Shown: positions 54,463 through 62,737 of the stretch, in pieces | How the letters are laid out: each line of letters opens with the position of its first letter | Position numbering within the stretch: position 1 is the stretch's first letter | Source of the DNA: Streptomyces sp. NBC_01460 | GTDB lineage: Bacteria; Actinomycetota; Actinomycetes; Streptomycetales; Streptomycetaceae | Assembly: GCF_036227405.1 (NCBI RefSeq) | Contig: NZ_CP109473.1 | Coordinates: 2,604,001 to 2,668,000 of the forward strand | Length of the DNA stretch: 64,000 bases | Direction of reading: 5' to 3' | Program-made: the position numbers and the translations under genes | The notes under the pieces: model-generated | Database searches by the model: none | Seen by the model: the letters and a program-made list of their open reading frames with translations, nothing else | What the model was told of the DNA's origin: nothing

Positions 54463-54789
54463 ATGAGTGAGACCGTGATCCGCGTAGGCGACGAAGTAGT
54501 GACCCTGATCAACGTCTTCGATGTCGAAGCATCGAAGCAGCAGGAATTGATCGGCCTCCTGAATGAAGGCACCGAGAAGGTGATGCAGAATCGACCGGGC
54601 TTCATCTCGGTAAACCTGCTCGCCAGCGTCGACGGGACGCGCGTGGTGAACTACGCCCAGTGGCGCAGCCAGGACGACATCAAGGCGACCATGGCGGACC
54701 CTGAGGCACAGGCATACGCAAAGAAGACGGCCGGGCTGGCGAAGGCCGCACCGCTCGTGTATTCGGTGGTTTCCGTCCACCACGCCTGA
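54463..54789 (+). CDS. ABM-domain (antibiotic biosynthesis monooxygenase-like) protein
   Basis: This 108-residue ferredoxin-like dimeric domain has VTLINVFDVEASKQQELIGL, NRPGFISVNLLASVDGTRVV and NYAQWRSQDDIKATMADPEA. These small proteins may oxidise aromatic substrates without cofactors or act as chaperones for cluster intermediates. ATG 54463 was chosen (MSETVIRVGD). It lies between the SRPBCC gene and phzS, all rightward, and ends before a perfect terminator, so a tailoring or quinone-related role is plausible but unproven. Confidence 0.85.
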   Translation: MSETVIRVGDEVVTLINVFDVEASKQQELIGLLNEGTEKVMQNRPGFISVNLLASVDGTRVVNYAQWRSQDDIKATMADPEAQAYAKKTAGLAKAAPLVYSVVSVHHA

Positions 54790-54848
54790 CCTCTGACGTC
54801 TCGCCGGCACTGCGTTCAAGAACGTATGAGGATTCCGGGACAACATGG

Positions 54849-54882
54849 ATGCGCCCCGCTGATCCGGATCAGCGGGGCGCAT
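54849..54882 (+). terminator. Terminator after the ABM-domain gene
   Basis: A perfect palindrome of 34 bases (ATGCGCCCCGCTGATCC and its complement). Confidence 0.85.
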
Positions 54883-55046
54883 GCGTGTGACCGCTCGTCC
54901 CTCACCGGCGTCGAACGGTCCGGGCACTCCGGGACGTTCCTTCCCGCACGGTTCGCAGCCCAGCCCTGGTGACCTCACCGTCCGGCGGAGGACACCCCCC
55001 GACGAGGAACTCCGACACCCGACGCACAGGGAGCAGAGCACCTACC

Positions 55047-56267
55047 ATGACGAGCGCCAAGACCGCAGACATAGTGATTGCCGGCGCGGGGATCGGGGGG
55101 CTGACCACGGCTCTGGCCCTGCACGCCAACGGGATCGACGCCACCGTGCTGGAGGCCGCCCCCGAGATCCGCCCCCTCGGGGTCGGGATCAACATCCAGC
55201 CCGCGGCCATCGCCGTGCTGACCGCCACGCTCGGGCTGGGCGACGAGCTGGCCGCCACCGCGATCCCCACCCGCGAGCACCTCTACGTCGACCACACCGG
55301 CGCCAAGCTCTGGCACGAACCGCGGGGTCTGGCAGCGGGACACCCGTACCCGCAGTACTCGATCCACCGCGGAGAACTGCAGATGCTGCTGCTCGCAGCC
55401 GTCCGCGACCGGCTCGGCGCCGACGCCGTCCGCACGGGAGCCCGCCTGCAGAGCTTCGAGCACACCGGCAGCGGCATCCGCGCTCACACCCACGACGAGG
55501 CCACCGGCACCACCGTCACCTTCGAGGCGGACGCACTGATCGGCGCCGACGGCCTGAACTCGGTGGTCCGCGGCCAACTCCACCCCGGCCGGACCCCGTT
55601 GTCTGCGGGCGGGATGCGCATGTGGCGCGGCCTGGTGGAACTGGACGGCTTCCTGGACGGCCGCACCATGATCGTGGCCTCGGACGACGATGCCACCCGG
55701 ATGGTCGCCTACCCCATGTCGGCGCGCCACGCGGCGCGGGGCAAGGCCCTGCTCAACTGGGTCTGCCTGGTGCCCGGCTCCTTCGCGGACGCGTCAGGTG
55801 ATGTCAGCCTGAACCACCCGGGGCACGCCGAGGACGTACTCCCCCACCTGGCCCACTGGAACTTCGACTGGCTCGACATCCGGGACATGCTCGCCCGCAG
55901 CAGCCAGATCCTGCGCTACCCCATGGTCGACCGCGATCCGCTGGCCCGTTGGGGGGATCGCCAGGTCACCCTGCTCGGTGACGCGGCCCACCCGATGTAC
56001 CCGATCGGCGCCAACGGGGCGTCGCAGGCCATCCTCGACGCCGCCGCTCTCGCCACCGAACTGGCCGGCCACGGAGATGTGGCGACCGCGCTGGACCGCT
56101 ACGAAGGCGTCCGGCGGCCCGCCACCACCAAGATCGTCCAGGCCAACCGGAAGATGGACCGCGCCGAACGGGCCATGGCCACCCGCCCCGACCAGGACAA
56201 GGCCGCCACCATCGCAGCGGTCACCAGCAGCTACCGCGCCGCCGTCGAACTCCCGGCCCGCGGCTGA
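55047..56267 (+). CDS. phzS: PhzS-like flavin-dependent phenazine hydroxylase
   Basis: This 406-residue FAD/NADH monooxygenase has IVIAGAGIGGLTTALALHAN, the DG motif DALIGADGLNSVVRGQLHP and the GD motif VTLLGDAAHPMYPIGANGAS. Several stretches (EIRPLGVGINIQPAA, YPQYSIHRGELQMLLLAAVR, RYPMVDRDPLARWG) match Pseudomonas aeruginosa PhzS nearly word for word from memory. PhzS performs decarboxylative hydroxylation of phenazine-1-carboxylate to 1-hydroxyphenazine, or of the 5-methyl form to pyocyanin. No PhzM methyltransferase is in the window, so 1-hydroxyphenazine-type products are expected. CAGGGAGCAG precedes the ATG. Confidence 0.92.
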   Translation: MTSAKTADIVIAGAGIGGLTTALALHANGIDATVLEAAPEIRPLGVGINIQPAAIAVLTATLGLGDELAATAIPTREHLYVDHTGAKLWHEPRGLAAGHPYPQYSIHRGELQMLLLAAVRDRLGADAVRTGARLQSFEHTGSGIRAHTHDEATGTTVTFEADALIGADGLNSVVRGQLHPGRTPLSAGGMRMWRGLVELDGFLDGRTMIVASDDDATRMVAYPMSARHAARGKALLNWVCLVPGSFADASGDVSLNHPGHAEDVLPHLAHWNFDWLDIRDMLARSSQILRYPMVDRDPLARWGDRQVTLLGDAAHPMYPIGANGASQAILDAAALATELAGHGDVATALDRYEGVRRPATTKIVQANRKMDRAERAMATRPDQDKAATIAAVTSSYRAAVELPARG

Positions 56268-56361
56268 AGTTGAACACCCGGCCCACGGTTGAAAACGCAT
56301 CACCGCCCACGCAGAATGAACCCGGGAGTGATCCCGTACGACCGCATGCATTCTGTGGGCA

Positions 56362-56381
56362 CCCGACGATCGTTGAATCGT
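56362..56381. promoter_or_regulatory. Hairpin after phzS
   Basis: CGACGAT (56362-56368) pairs with ATCGTCG (56375-56381) in a locally AT-richer stretch; it is a weak terminator or operator. Confidence 0.35.
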
Positions 56382-56523
56382 CGAAGGTTTGATCTCGTCA
56401 TCAATGCGTTGGCAGAAACCCTTTCCTTCAACGGCGATTTCTCGTCGACTTTCGAGGACGACTCGGTGGGTGATGGGTCACAAACACCCCCGCCGGTGAA
56501 TGCCGTTGAAGGCTAGGGGCATA

Positions 56524-56852
56524 ATGTTGGGCGTGGCAACGAAAACGGGATTAGAAGCTGGGCTGACACCCCCGGAAGTCAACCGGGGGCACTCCGGTCA
56601 CTATGGGAGCAGTTCCCCGGATGAGCTCCGAGCCGCTGTTCTTCACCTCCCTCGTCGTGTGTTCGTTGATGGGTACCGGATACGGAGAAAAGTAATTCGA
56701 GGTGCCGGGACCGGCCGTGCCGGTCTCGTTCGCCTGCGTGGTGGTCGCTTTCCCACCCGCCGGGCAGATCGCCGAATACGCGGAGCAGGTCATGTACCAG
56801 GCCACCCCGCTGACGGCTGGTCCTTTCGCCCGGCCGGCCCTCTCGATCGGCC
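56524..56852 (+). pseudogene. ctaE: Decayed ctaE (cytochrome c oxidase subunit III) remnant
   Basis: The start MLGVATKTGLEAGLTPPEVN resembles the CtaE N-terminus (VVATATTVET..HPSVNRP). After a frame change near 56590, the second frame reads VTMGAVPRMSSEPLFFTSLV, matching the first-helix motif VGTIIWLSSELMFFAALF, then hits TAA near 56693. The same frame resumes with VSFACVVVAFPPAGQIAEYA, similar to the GQVFEY helix. At least one frameshift, one stop and a ~20-codon deletion are needed. Intact ctaE normally sits right here, immediately before qcrC, in actinobacteria. The alignment is from memory. Confidence 0.6.
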
Positions 56853-56912
56853 CGTCACCCACGACTTACCCGACGCGGTCGCCACGGAAGCCCCGGACGT
56901 GCGGGGTAATCC

Positions 56913-57722
56913 GTGAAAAAGCTCTCCGCACGACGACGCCATCCGCTGGCGGCGGTCGTCGTACTACTCCTCGCGCTGGCGGCTACCGGGGGGCTGTACG
57001 CCGCGTTCGCGCCTGCGGGTAAGGCGCAGGCCGACGAAACCGCCCAGTCCCTCGCTATCGACGAGGGTAAGAAGCTCTACTCCGTGGGTTGTGCAAGCTG
57101 CCACGGATCCGGCGGTCAGGGGACCACCGACGGGCCGTCCCTCGTGGGGGTGGGTTCCGCCGCCGTCGACTTCCAGGTCGGTACGGGGCGTATGCCGGCT
57201 CAGCAGCCGGGTGCCCAGGTCCCGAAGAAGAAGGTCATCTACAACCAGGCCGAGATCGATCAGCTCGCGGCGTACGTGTCGTCGCTGGGTGCCGGTCCGA
57301 TCACGCCCACGAAGAGTCAGGTCGATCCTTCGGGTGCTGACGTGGCCAAGGGTGGTGACCTGTTCCGCACGAACTGTGCACAGTGCCACAACTTCACGGG
57401 TGAGGGTGGTGCCCTGACGAAGGGCAAGTACGCCCCGAGCCTGGAGGGTGTGAGCCCGAAGCACATCTACGAGGCCATGCAGACCGGCCCGCAGAGCATG
57501 CCCTCCTTCCCGGACAGCACGATGCCGGAGCAGGAGAAGAAAGACATCACCGCGTACATCAAGACCGTCAACGGTGACGATTCCGAGACCCCCGGCGGGC
57601 TCTCGCTCGGTGGCCTGGGCCCCGTCAGTGAAGGTCTCTTCGGCTGGATCTTCGGCCTGGGCGGCCTGGTCGCCATCGCCGTCTGGGTCGCGGCCCACAC
57701 CGCTAAGGCCAAGAAGTCATGA
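56913..57722 (+). CDS. qcrC: Cytochrome bc1 diheme cytochrome c subunit QcrC
   Basis: QcrC relays electrons from the Rieske centre to cytochrome c oxidase. The 269-residue protein has an N-terminal signal/anchor helix and two CXXCH haem sites (CASCH at residues 60-64, CAQCH at 155-159). The distal Met ligands probably lie in GRMPAQQPG and PSFPDSTMPEQE, and a C-terminal membrane helix (FGWIFGLGGLVAIAVWVAAH) follows. This is the actinobacterial diheme form. GTG 56913 follows a weak GGGG site. It overlaps qcrA by ATGA. Confidence 0.95.
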   Translation: MKKLSARRRHPLAAVVVLLLALAATGGLYAAFAPAGKAQADETAQSLAIDEGKKLYSVGCASCHGSGGQGTTDGPSLVGVGSAAVDFQVGTGRMPAQQPGAQVPKKKVIYNQAEIDQLAAYVSSLGAGPITPTKSQVDPSGADVAKGGDLFRTNCAQCHNFTGEGGALTKGKYAPSLEGVSPKHIYEAMQTGPQSMPSFPDSTMPEQEKKDITAYIKTVNGDDSETPGGLSLGGLGPVSEGLFGWIFGLGGLVAIAVWVAAHTAKAKKS

Positions 57723-58771
57723 GTAGCCAACAGATTCCAGAAGAGAACCTGCCGGTTGAGCAGGGGACCGCGCACGGCGCGGTCGAGGTCGCGAACGATC
57801 CGTTCGCGGACCCGGGGCTGCCGGCCCACCGGCCGCGCGTCCAGGACATCGACGAACGGGCCGCGAACCGCTCCGAGCGGGCCGTCGCGTTCATGTTCAC
57901 GCTGTCGATGCTGGCGACGGTCGGTTTCATCGCCTGTTACGTGATCTTCCCGGTCGACAAGATCGTCTACATCTGGCCGTTCGGTCATGTGAGCGCGCTG
58001 AACTTCTCCCTGGGTCTGACCCTGGGGCTGGCGCTGTTCTTCATCGGCGCGGGTGCCGTGCACTGGGCGCGGACCCTGATGTCGGATGTGGAGGTCGCCG
58101 ACGACCGGCACGCGATCGAGGCGGAGCCCGAGGTCAAGGCCAAGGTGATGGCCGACTTCGCGGCGGGTGCCGCGGAGTCCGCGATCGGGCGGCGCAAGCT
58201 GATCCGCAACACGATGTTCGGTGCGCTGGCCCTGGTGCCGCTCTCCGGTGTGGTGCTGCTGCGTGACCTGGGTCCGCTGCCGGAGAAGAAGCTCCGCTCG
58301 ACCCTGTGGGCCAAGGGCAAGCAGCTGGTGAACATGAACACCATGGAGCCGCTGCGTCCCGAGGACGTCGTGGTCGGTTCGCTGACCTTCGCCATGCCCG
58401 AGGGGCTGGAGGAGGACGCGCACGACTTCCAGACGCAGATCGCCAAGGCCGCCCTGATGATCATCCGGATCGAGCCGGACAACATCAAGGACAAGCGCGA
58501 GCGTGAGTGGGCCCACGAGGGAATCGTGGCGTTCTCCAAGATCTGCACCCATGTCGGCTGCCCGATCAGCCTGTACGAGCAGCAGACGCATCACGTGCTC
58601 TGCCCGTGCCACCAGTCCACCTTCGACCTCTCCGACGGCGCCCGCGTCATCTTCGGCCCGGCCGGTCATCCCCTTCCGCAGCTGCGGATCGGTGTCAATC
58701 AGGACGGTCATCTCGAAGCGCTCGGCGACTTCGAAGAGCCCGTCGGTCCTACTTTCTGGGAGCGCGGATGA
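57719..58771 (+). CDS. qcrA: Cytochrome bc1 Rieske iron-sulfur subunit QcrA
   Basis: This 350-residue actinobacterial Rieske protein has three membrane helices (near residues 60-80, 95-115 and 165-185) and a C-terminal 2Fe-2S domain. The cluster ligands are in KICTHVGCPISLYE and VLCPCHQSTFDLSDG. The domain accepts an electron from quinol at the Qo site and swings toward QcrC. All ligands are intact, including the disulfide cysteines. It is coupled to qcrC and qcrB by 4-base overlaps on both sides. Confidence 0.95.
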   Translation: MSSQQIPEENLPVEQGTAHGAVEVANDPFADPGLPAHRPRVQDIDERAANRSERAVAFMFTLSMLATVGFIACYVIFPVDKIVYIWPFGHVSALNFSLGLTLGLALFFIGAGAVHWARTLMSDVEVADDRHAIEAEPEVKAKVMADFAAGAAESAIGRRKLIRNTMFGALALVPLSGVVLLRDLGPLPEKKLRSTLWAKGKQLVNMNTMEPLRPEDVVVGSLTFAMPEGLEEDAHDFQTQIAKAALMIIRIEPDNIKDKREREWAHEGIVAFSKICTHVGCPISLYEQQTHHVLCPCHQSTFDLSDGARVIFGPAGHPLPQLRIGVNQDGHLEALGDFEEPVGPTFWERG

Positions 58772-60402
58772 GTACCACCACGACAAGGCCACACAATTCC
58801 AAGGCGCCCGCCGGTGAGCGGGTGGCCGACTGGGCGGACGGCCGGCTCGGCGTCTACGGCCTGGCCAAGGCCAACATGCGCAAGATCTTCCCGGACCACT
58901 GGTCCTTCATGCTCGGTGAGATCTGCCTCTACAGCTTCATCATCATCATCCTCACGGGTGTCTACCTGACGCTGTTCTTCCACCCGAGCATGAACGAGAT
59001 CGTCTACCACGGCTCGTACGAGCCGATGCAGGGCATCCGGATGACGGAGGCCTACGCCTCGACCCTGGACATCAGCTTCGACGTCCGCGGTGGTCTGCTC
59101 GTCCGGCAGATCCACCACTGGGCGGCGCTGATCTTCCTCGCCGGCATGCTCGTGCACATGATGCGCGTCTTCTTCACGGGCGCGTTCCGCAAGCCGCGTG
59201 AGATCAACTGGCTGTTCGGCTTCCTGCTGTTCATCATCGGCATGTTCACCGGGTTCACCGGCTACTCGCTCCCGGACGACCTGCTCTCCGGAACCGGCGT
59301 GCGCTTCATGCAAGGAGCGATCCTGGCCGTGCCGTTGGTGGGCACGTACCTGTCGATGTTCGTCTTCGGCGGGGAGTTCCCCGGTCACGACATGGTGTCC
59401 CGGTTCTACTCGATCCACGTCCTGCTGCTGCCGGGCATCATGCTCGGGCTCGTGGTGGCGCATCTGATCCTGGTCTTCTACCACAAGCACACGCAGTTCG
59501 CCGGGCCTGGCAAGACGAACAAGAACGTCGTCGGCATGCCGCTGCTGCCGGTGTACATGGCCAAGGCCGGGGGCTTCTTCTTCCTGGTCTTCGGCTTCAT
59601 CGCGATCACCGCGGCGATCGCCACGATCAACCCGGTGTGGGCACTCGGCCCCTACCGTCCCGACCAGGTGTCCAACGGTTCCCAGCCCGACTGGTACATG
59701 GGCTTCACCGAGGGTGCCATCCGCGTCATGCCGGCCTGGGAAGTGGTCGTACCGGGCGGCTACACCCTCAACTTCGGTGTGCTGATACCGCTGCTGCTGC
59801 TCGCGGTGGTGCCAGGAGTCCTGGCTCTGTACCCGTTCTTCGAATCCTGGCTCACCAGGGACAAGCGGGAGCACCACATCCTGGACCGCCCGCGCAACGT
59901 GCCGACCCGTACGGCCTTCGGCGTGGCCTGGCTCAGTTGGTACTTCGTCCTGGTGGCCGCCGGTGGCAACGACATCCTGGCCCTCAAGTTCCACACCTCC
60001 ATCAACACCATCACCTGGTTGGTGCGCATCGGGTTCTTCGTGGTCCCGCCGGTCGTGTTCGTCATCACCAGGCGCATCTGCCTGGGGCTCCAGCGACGCG
60101 ACCGCGAGAAAGTACTGCACGGGCGCGAGTCCGGCACCATCAAGCGCCTTCCGCACGGTGAGTTCGTCGAGATCCACGAGCCGCTCAACCAGGTCCAGCT
60201 GCACACGCTCACGGCGCACGAGCAGTACAAGCCGATCGAGATCGGCCCGGCCGTCAACCAGAACGGCGCCGAGCGGAAAGTACCGCGTCTGGAGAGGCTG
60301 CGGGCCAAGCTCAGCCAGGGCTACTACGGCGAGGGGAACCAGATACCCAAGCCGACCGCCGAGGAGTACAGGGAGCTGACCAGCGGTCACGGTCATCACT
60401 AG
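58768..60402 (+). CDS. qcrB: Cytochrome bc1 cytochrome b subunit QcrB
   Basis: This 544-residue membrane subunit carries two b haems and both quinone sites. The haem ligands lie in RQIHHWAALIFLAGMLVH and FYSIHVLLLPGIMLGLVVAH. The Qo-site PDWY is at residues 307-310 (QPDWYMGFTEGAIR), and the actinobacterial C-terminal extension ends with a His-rich tail. Protein appears fully functional. The loop after PDWY reads MPAWEVVVPGGYTLNFGVLI, which looks divergent from the housekeeping Streptomyces form as I remember it. A resistant Qo site is therefore possible. Confidence 0.95.
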   Translation: MSTTTTRPHNSKAPAGERVADWADGRLGVYGLAKANMRKIFPDHWSFMLGEICLYSFIIIILTGVYLTLFFHPSMNEIVYHGSYEPMQGIRMTEAYASTLDISFDVRGGLLVRQIHHWAALIFLAGMLVHMMRVFFTGAFRKPREINWLFGFLLFIIGMFTGFTGYSLPDDLLSGTGVRFMQGAILAVPLVGTYLSMFVFGGEFPGHDMVSRFYSIHVLLLPGIMLGLVVAHLILVFYHKHTQFAGPGKTNKNVVGMPLLPVYMAKAGGFFFLVFGFIAITAAIATINPVWALGPYRPDQVSNGSQPDWYMGFTEGAIRVMPAWEVVVPGGYTLNFGVLIPLLLLAVVPGVLALYPFFESWLTRDKREHHILDRPRNVPTRTAFGVAWLSWYFVLVAAGGNDILALKFHTSINTITWLVRIGFFVVPPVVFVITRRICLGLQRRDREKVLHGRESGTIKRLPHGEFVEIHEPLNQVQLHTLTAHEQYKPIEIGPAVNQNGAERKVPRLERLRAKLSQGYYGEGNQIPKPTAEEYRELTSGHGHH

Positions 60403-60685
60403 CCCCACCTGGCAGCTCAGCGGTTCCTGAACCTGGCGCTCCCCTCACGGGGGCGACGCCGAACCGCTCCCTGCGAGCCGGCCGTCGCCGGGCGCCACAG
60501 CCCCCGGCGACGGCCGGACCGCCGAGATCACAGCCACCTCGACGACCCGCGATCGCCCCGGCTGCTCCAGCCGTCTCCACCGCAGGTCCGGCAGGTCCTG
60601 CCGCCACCGCCACCGCTCGTGCGGTCCGTCGCAGCGGCGCCGCCCCATCCACGACGCTCCACGACGCTCCCAGGAGGGCGAGAAG
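60403..60685. other. Intergenic region after qcrB
   Basis: It contains a strong terminator (60478-60517) and presumably the promoter of the epoxidase-like gene; no gene was seen. Confidence 0.5.
60478..60517 (+). terminator. Terminator after the qcrCAB operon
   Basis: A perfect 15-bp stem (60478-60492 with 60503-60517) and a 10-nt loop. Confidence 0.85.
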
Positions 60686-62281
60686 ATGAGCCTGGACCTA
60701 GGCCCCACCGACCGGGCCAGCGGTGACGGCCACGCCGTGGTGATCGGATCGAGTCTCGCCGGGCTCGCCGCGGCACAGGCCCTCGTGGATCACATGGACC
60801 GGGTCACGGTCATCGAGCGCGACCGGCTGCCGCTGACCCCCCGCTGGCGCCGTGGCGTGGCGCAGTCCCGGCACGCGCACACCCTGATGGCCGGGGGGCA
60901 CCAGGAACTCGAGCGACTGTATCCCGGCATCACCGAGGGACTGCTCGCCGCGGGCATGGTGTCCGTCCGTATGCCGGAGGACCTCCTTCTGCTGGGGCCC
61001 GGCGGCTGGACACCCCGCTTCGAGACCGACCTCACGATGATGACCGGATCCCGCGACATCATCGACTCGGTCGTACGGAACCGGCTGCGGGCCGACCCGA
61101 AGGTGACCTTCGTCCAGGAACACGAGGTCATGGGACTGCGCGGGGGCCGCAACGACACCGTCACCGGCGTATGGGTGCGCGGCCGCGACAGGAGCGCCAC
61201 CGGCGGGTGGGGGGAACGACGGCTGATACCCGCCCATTTCGTGGTGGACGCCTCCGGCCGGACGTCGCTCGCCCCGCAGTGGCTGCGCGAACTGGGCTAC
61301 GACGCGCCCAGGGAATCCGTGGTCGACGCCGGGACCGTGTGTGCCACCGCGATGTTCGCGCCGCCCATCGGCCATGTCGCGGACTGGAAGTGCCTGATGC
61401 TGGCAGCCTCGCCGGACAACCCGCGTCAAGGTGTCCTCACCCCCGTCGCGGGTGGCAAATGGATGGTGTCGCTCTTCGAGAGCGGCGGAGCGCAGCCTCC
61501 CACCGATCACGAGTCCTTCCTGCGGGCAGCCGGCGCCCTGCGCCACCCGATCCTGCGACAGGTGATCGAGAGGGCCACCCCGCTCGGGCCCGTCTACGTC
61601 TCCAGTCGCACGGAGAACCGCCGCCGCCACTACGAGAAGCTGCGCCGCTGGCCGGACCAGTTCCTGGTCATCGGCGATGCCATGGCCGCCCTCAATCCGG
61701 TGTACGGACATGGCATGTCGGTGGCCGTGCAGTCCGCGCTGCTGCTCGATTCCATGCTCCGCAGCCACGGCACCTCGGTCGGCATCACCTATCGCCTGCG
61801 TCACGCCCTCGCCCGGCAGGTCGACGCGGCTTGGCGGATCGCCACCACCTCTGACCTCAAGTACCCGTGGGCGGAGGGGACGTTCGCGCCCGGTCCGGCC
61901 AGCCGGATCGGGCGACGGTACATCGACCGCGTCGCCGCGGTCGCTCCGGCGAACCGGGCGGCGGCCACCGTCACCCTCGAACTCGGCCAGTTGCTCGTGG
62001 CCCCGACGGCGACGTTACGGCCTCGCGTGCTCGCGGCGGCACTGTTCGGCGGAGGTCGGCCGGCCTCCGCCGAACCCCCCAGCACCACCCACGGCGACTC
62101 CGTCGGGCGCAGGCGCCGCCCGGTCGTGCCCGCGCCGACGTTCGGGGTCTCCACCACCGGCGTGACCGGAGTGCGCACGACCGGCTCCTCGGCGCACCGG
62201 GCCGGGGCGCCCACCGTCGAAGAGCCCCTGTCCTCGCGCGAGGCCCGGCCGATCGACAGGAACGCGAGAAGACACGGATAA
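60686..62281 (+). CDS. FAD-dependent monooxygenase/epoxidase (MonCI-like)
   Basis: This 531-residue flavoprotein has FAD-binding VVIGSSLAGLAAAQALVDH, RGVAQSRHAHTLMAGGHQEL, the DG-like AHFVVDASGRTSLAPQWL and the late QFLVIGDAMAALNPVYGHGM. The GRDxxF-type RxxRHAH segment and overall order resemble the flavin epoxidases of polyether biosynthesis (MonCI/Lsd18) and related aromatic monooxygenases. A Pro/Thr/Arg-rich tail (residues 460-531) is disordered. It is separated from qcrB by a terminator. A role in phenazine tailoring is possible, not shown. Confidence 0.75.
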   Translation: MSLDLGPTDRASGDGHAVVIGSSLAGLAAAQALVDHMDRVTVIERDRLPLTPRWRRGVAQSRHAHTLMAGGHQELERLYPGITEGLLAAGMVSVRMPEDLLLLGPGGWTPRFETDLTMMTGSRDIIDSVVRNRLRADPKVTFVQEHEVMGLRGGRNDTVTGVWVRGRDRSATGGWGERRLIPAHFVVDASGRTSLAPQWLRELGYDAPRESVVDAGTVCATAMFAPPIGHVADWKCLMLAASPDNPRQGVLTPVAGGKWMVSLFESGGAQPPTDHESFLRAAGALRHPILRQVIERATPLGPVYVSSRTENRRRHYEKLRRWPDQFLVIGDAMAALNPVYGHGMSVAVQSALLLDSMLRSHGTSVGITYRLRHALARQVDAAWRIATTSDLKYPWAEGTFAPGPASRIGRRYIDRVAAVAPANRAAATVTLELGQLLVAPTATLRPRVLAAALFGGGRPASAEPPSTTHGDSVGRRRRPVVPAPTFGVSTTGVTGVRTTGSSAHRAGAPTVEEPLSSREARPIDRNARRHG

Positions 62282-62341
62282 CGCCCGCACCGCGCCGACC
62301 GGCCTTACGGCAGCTCCGAGCGTCATCGAGAGAGGAAGACT

Positions 62342-62737
62342 GTGATCATCAACCCCCGGCTCTCCGTGCTCTACGTCAGTGACCAGAGCGCGACGCTGGC
62401 GTTCCTGACCGGGACCCTGGGCTTCGAGCTGACGGTCGACGTTCCCCACGGTGAGAACGGTCGCTGGATCGAGGTCCGTCCACCCGGCGCCCAGACCCAC
62501 GTCGCGCTCGCCGCCGTCGAACCGGCTGTCGTGGAGACGCTCCGCGCCCTGGCCGGCCGGATGACACACGGCTGGTTCGACTGCGACGACCTCGACGCCA
62601 CGTGCAAGGACCTGCGTGAGCGCGGCGTCGAGATCGTCGTGGAACCGCAGGCCACGCCCTGGCGCGAGGGAGGCCGGTGGGCGCAGATCGCGGGCCACGA
62701 CGGCAACCTCTACGGGCTGACCGAACGCCACCCCTGA
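62342..62737 (+). CDS. Small VOC-family protein, possible phenazine-binding resistance protein
   Basis: This 131-residue single VOC module has NPRLSVLYVSDQSATLAFLT, THGWFDCDDLDATCKDLRER and WAQIAGHDGNLYGLTERHP. Members include glyoxalases, bleomycin-sequestering proteins and EhpR, which binds a phenazine in Pantoea. It lacks the full His/Glu metal set of glyoxalase I by eye, which fits binding rather than catalysis. The GTG start has GAGAGGAAG upstream. It follows the epoxidase-like gene by 60 bp and may share its transcript. Confidence 0.8.
   Translation: MIINPRLSVLYVSDQSATLAFLTGTLGFELTVDVPHGENGRWIEVRPPGAQTHVALAAVEPAVVETLRALAGRMTHGWFDCDDLDATCKDLRERGVEIVVEPQATPWREGGRWAQIAGHDGNLYGLTERHP

Noticed and set aside
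56289..56516. Possible 75-residue protein between phzS and the ctaE remnant
   Set aside because: No ribosome site, no family pattern, and composition unlike coding DNA nearby.
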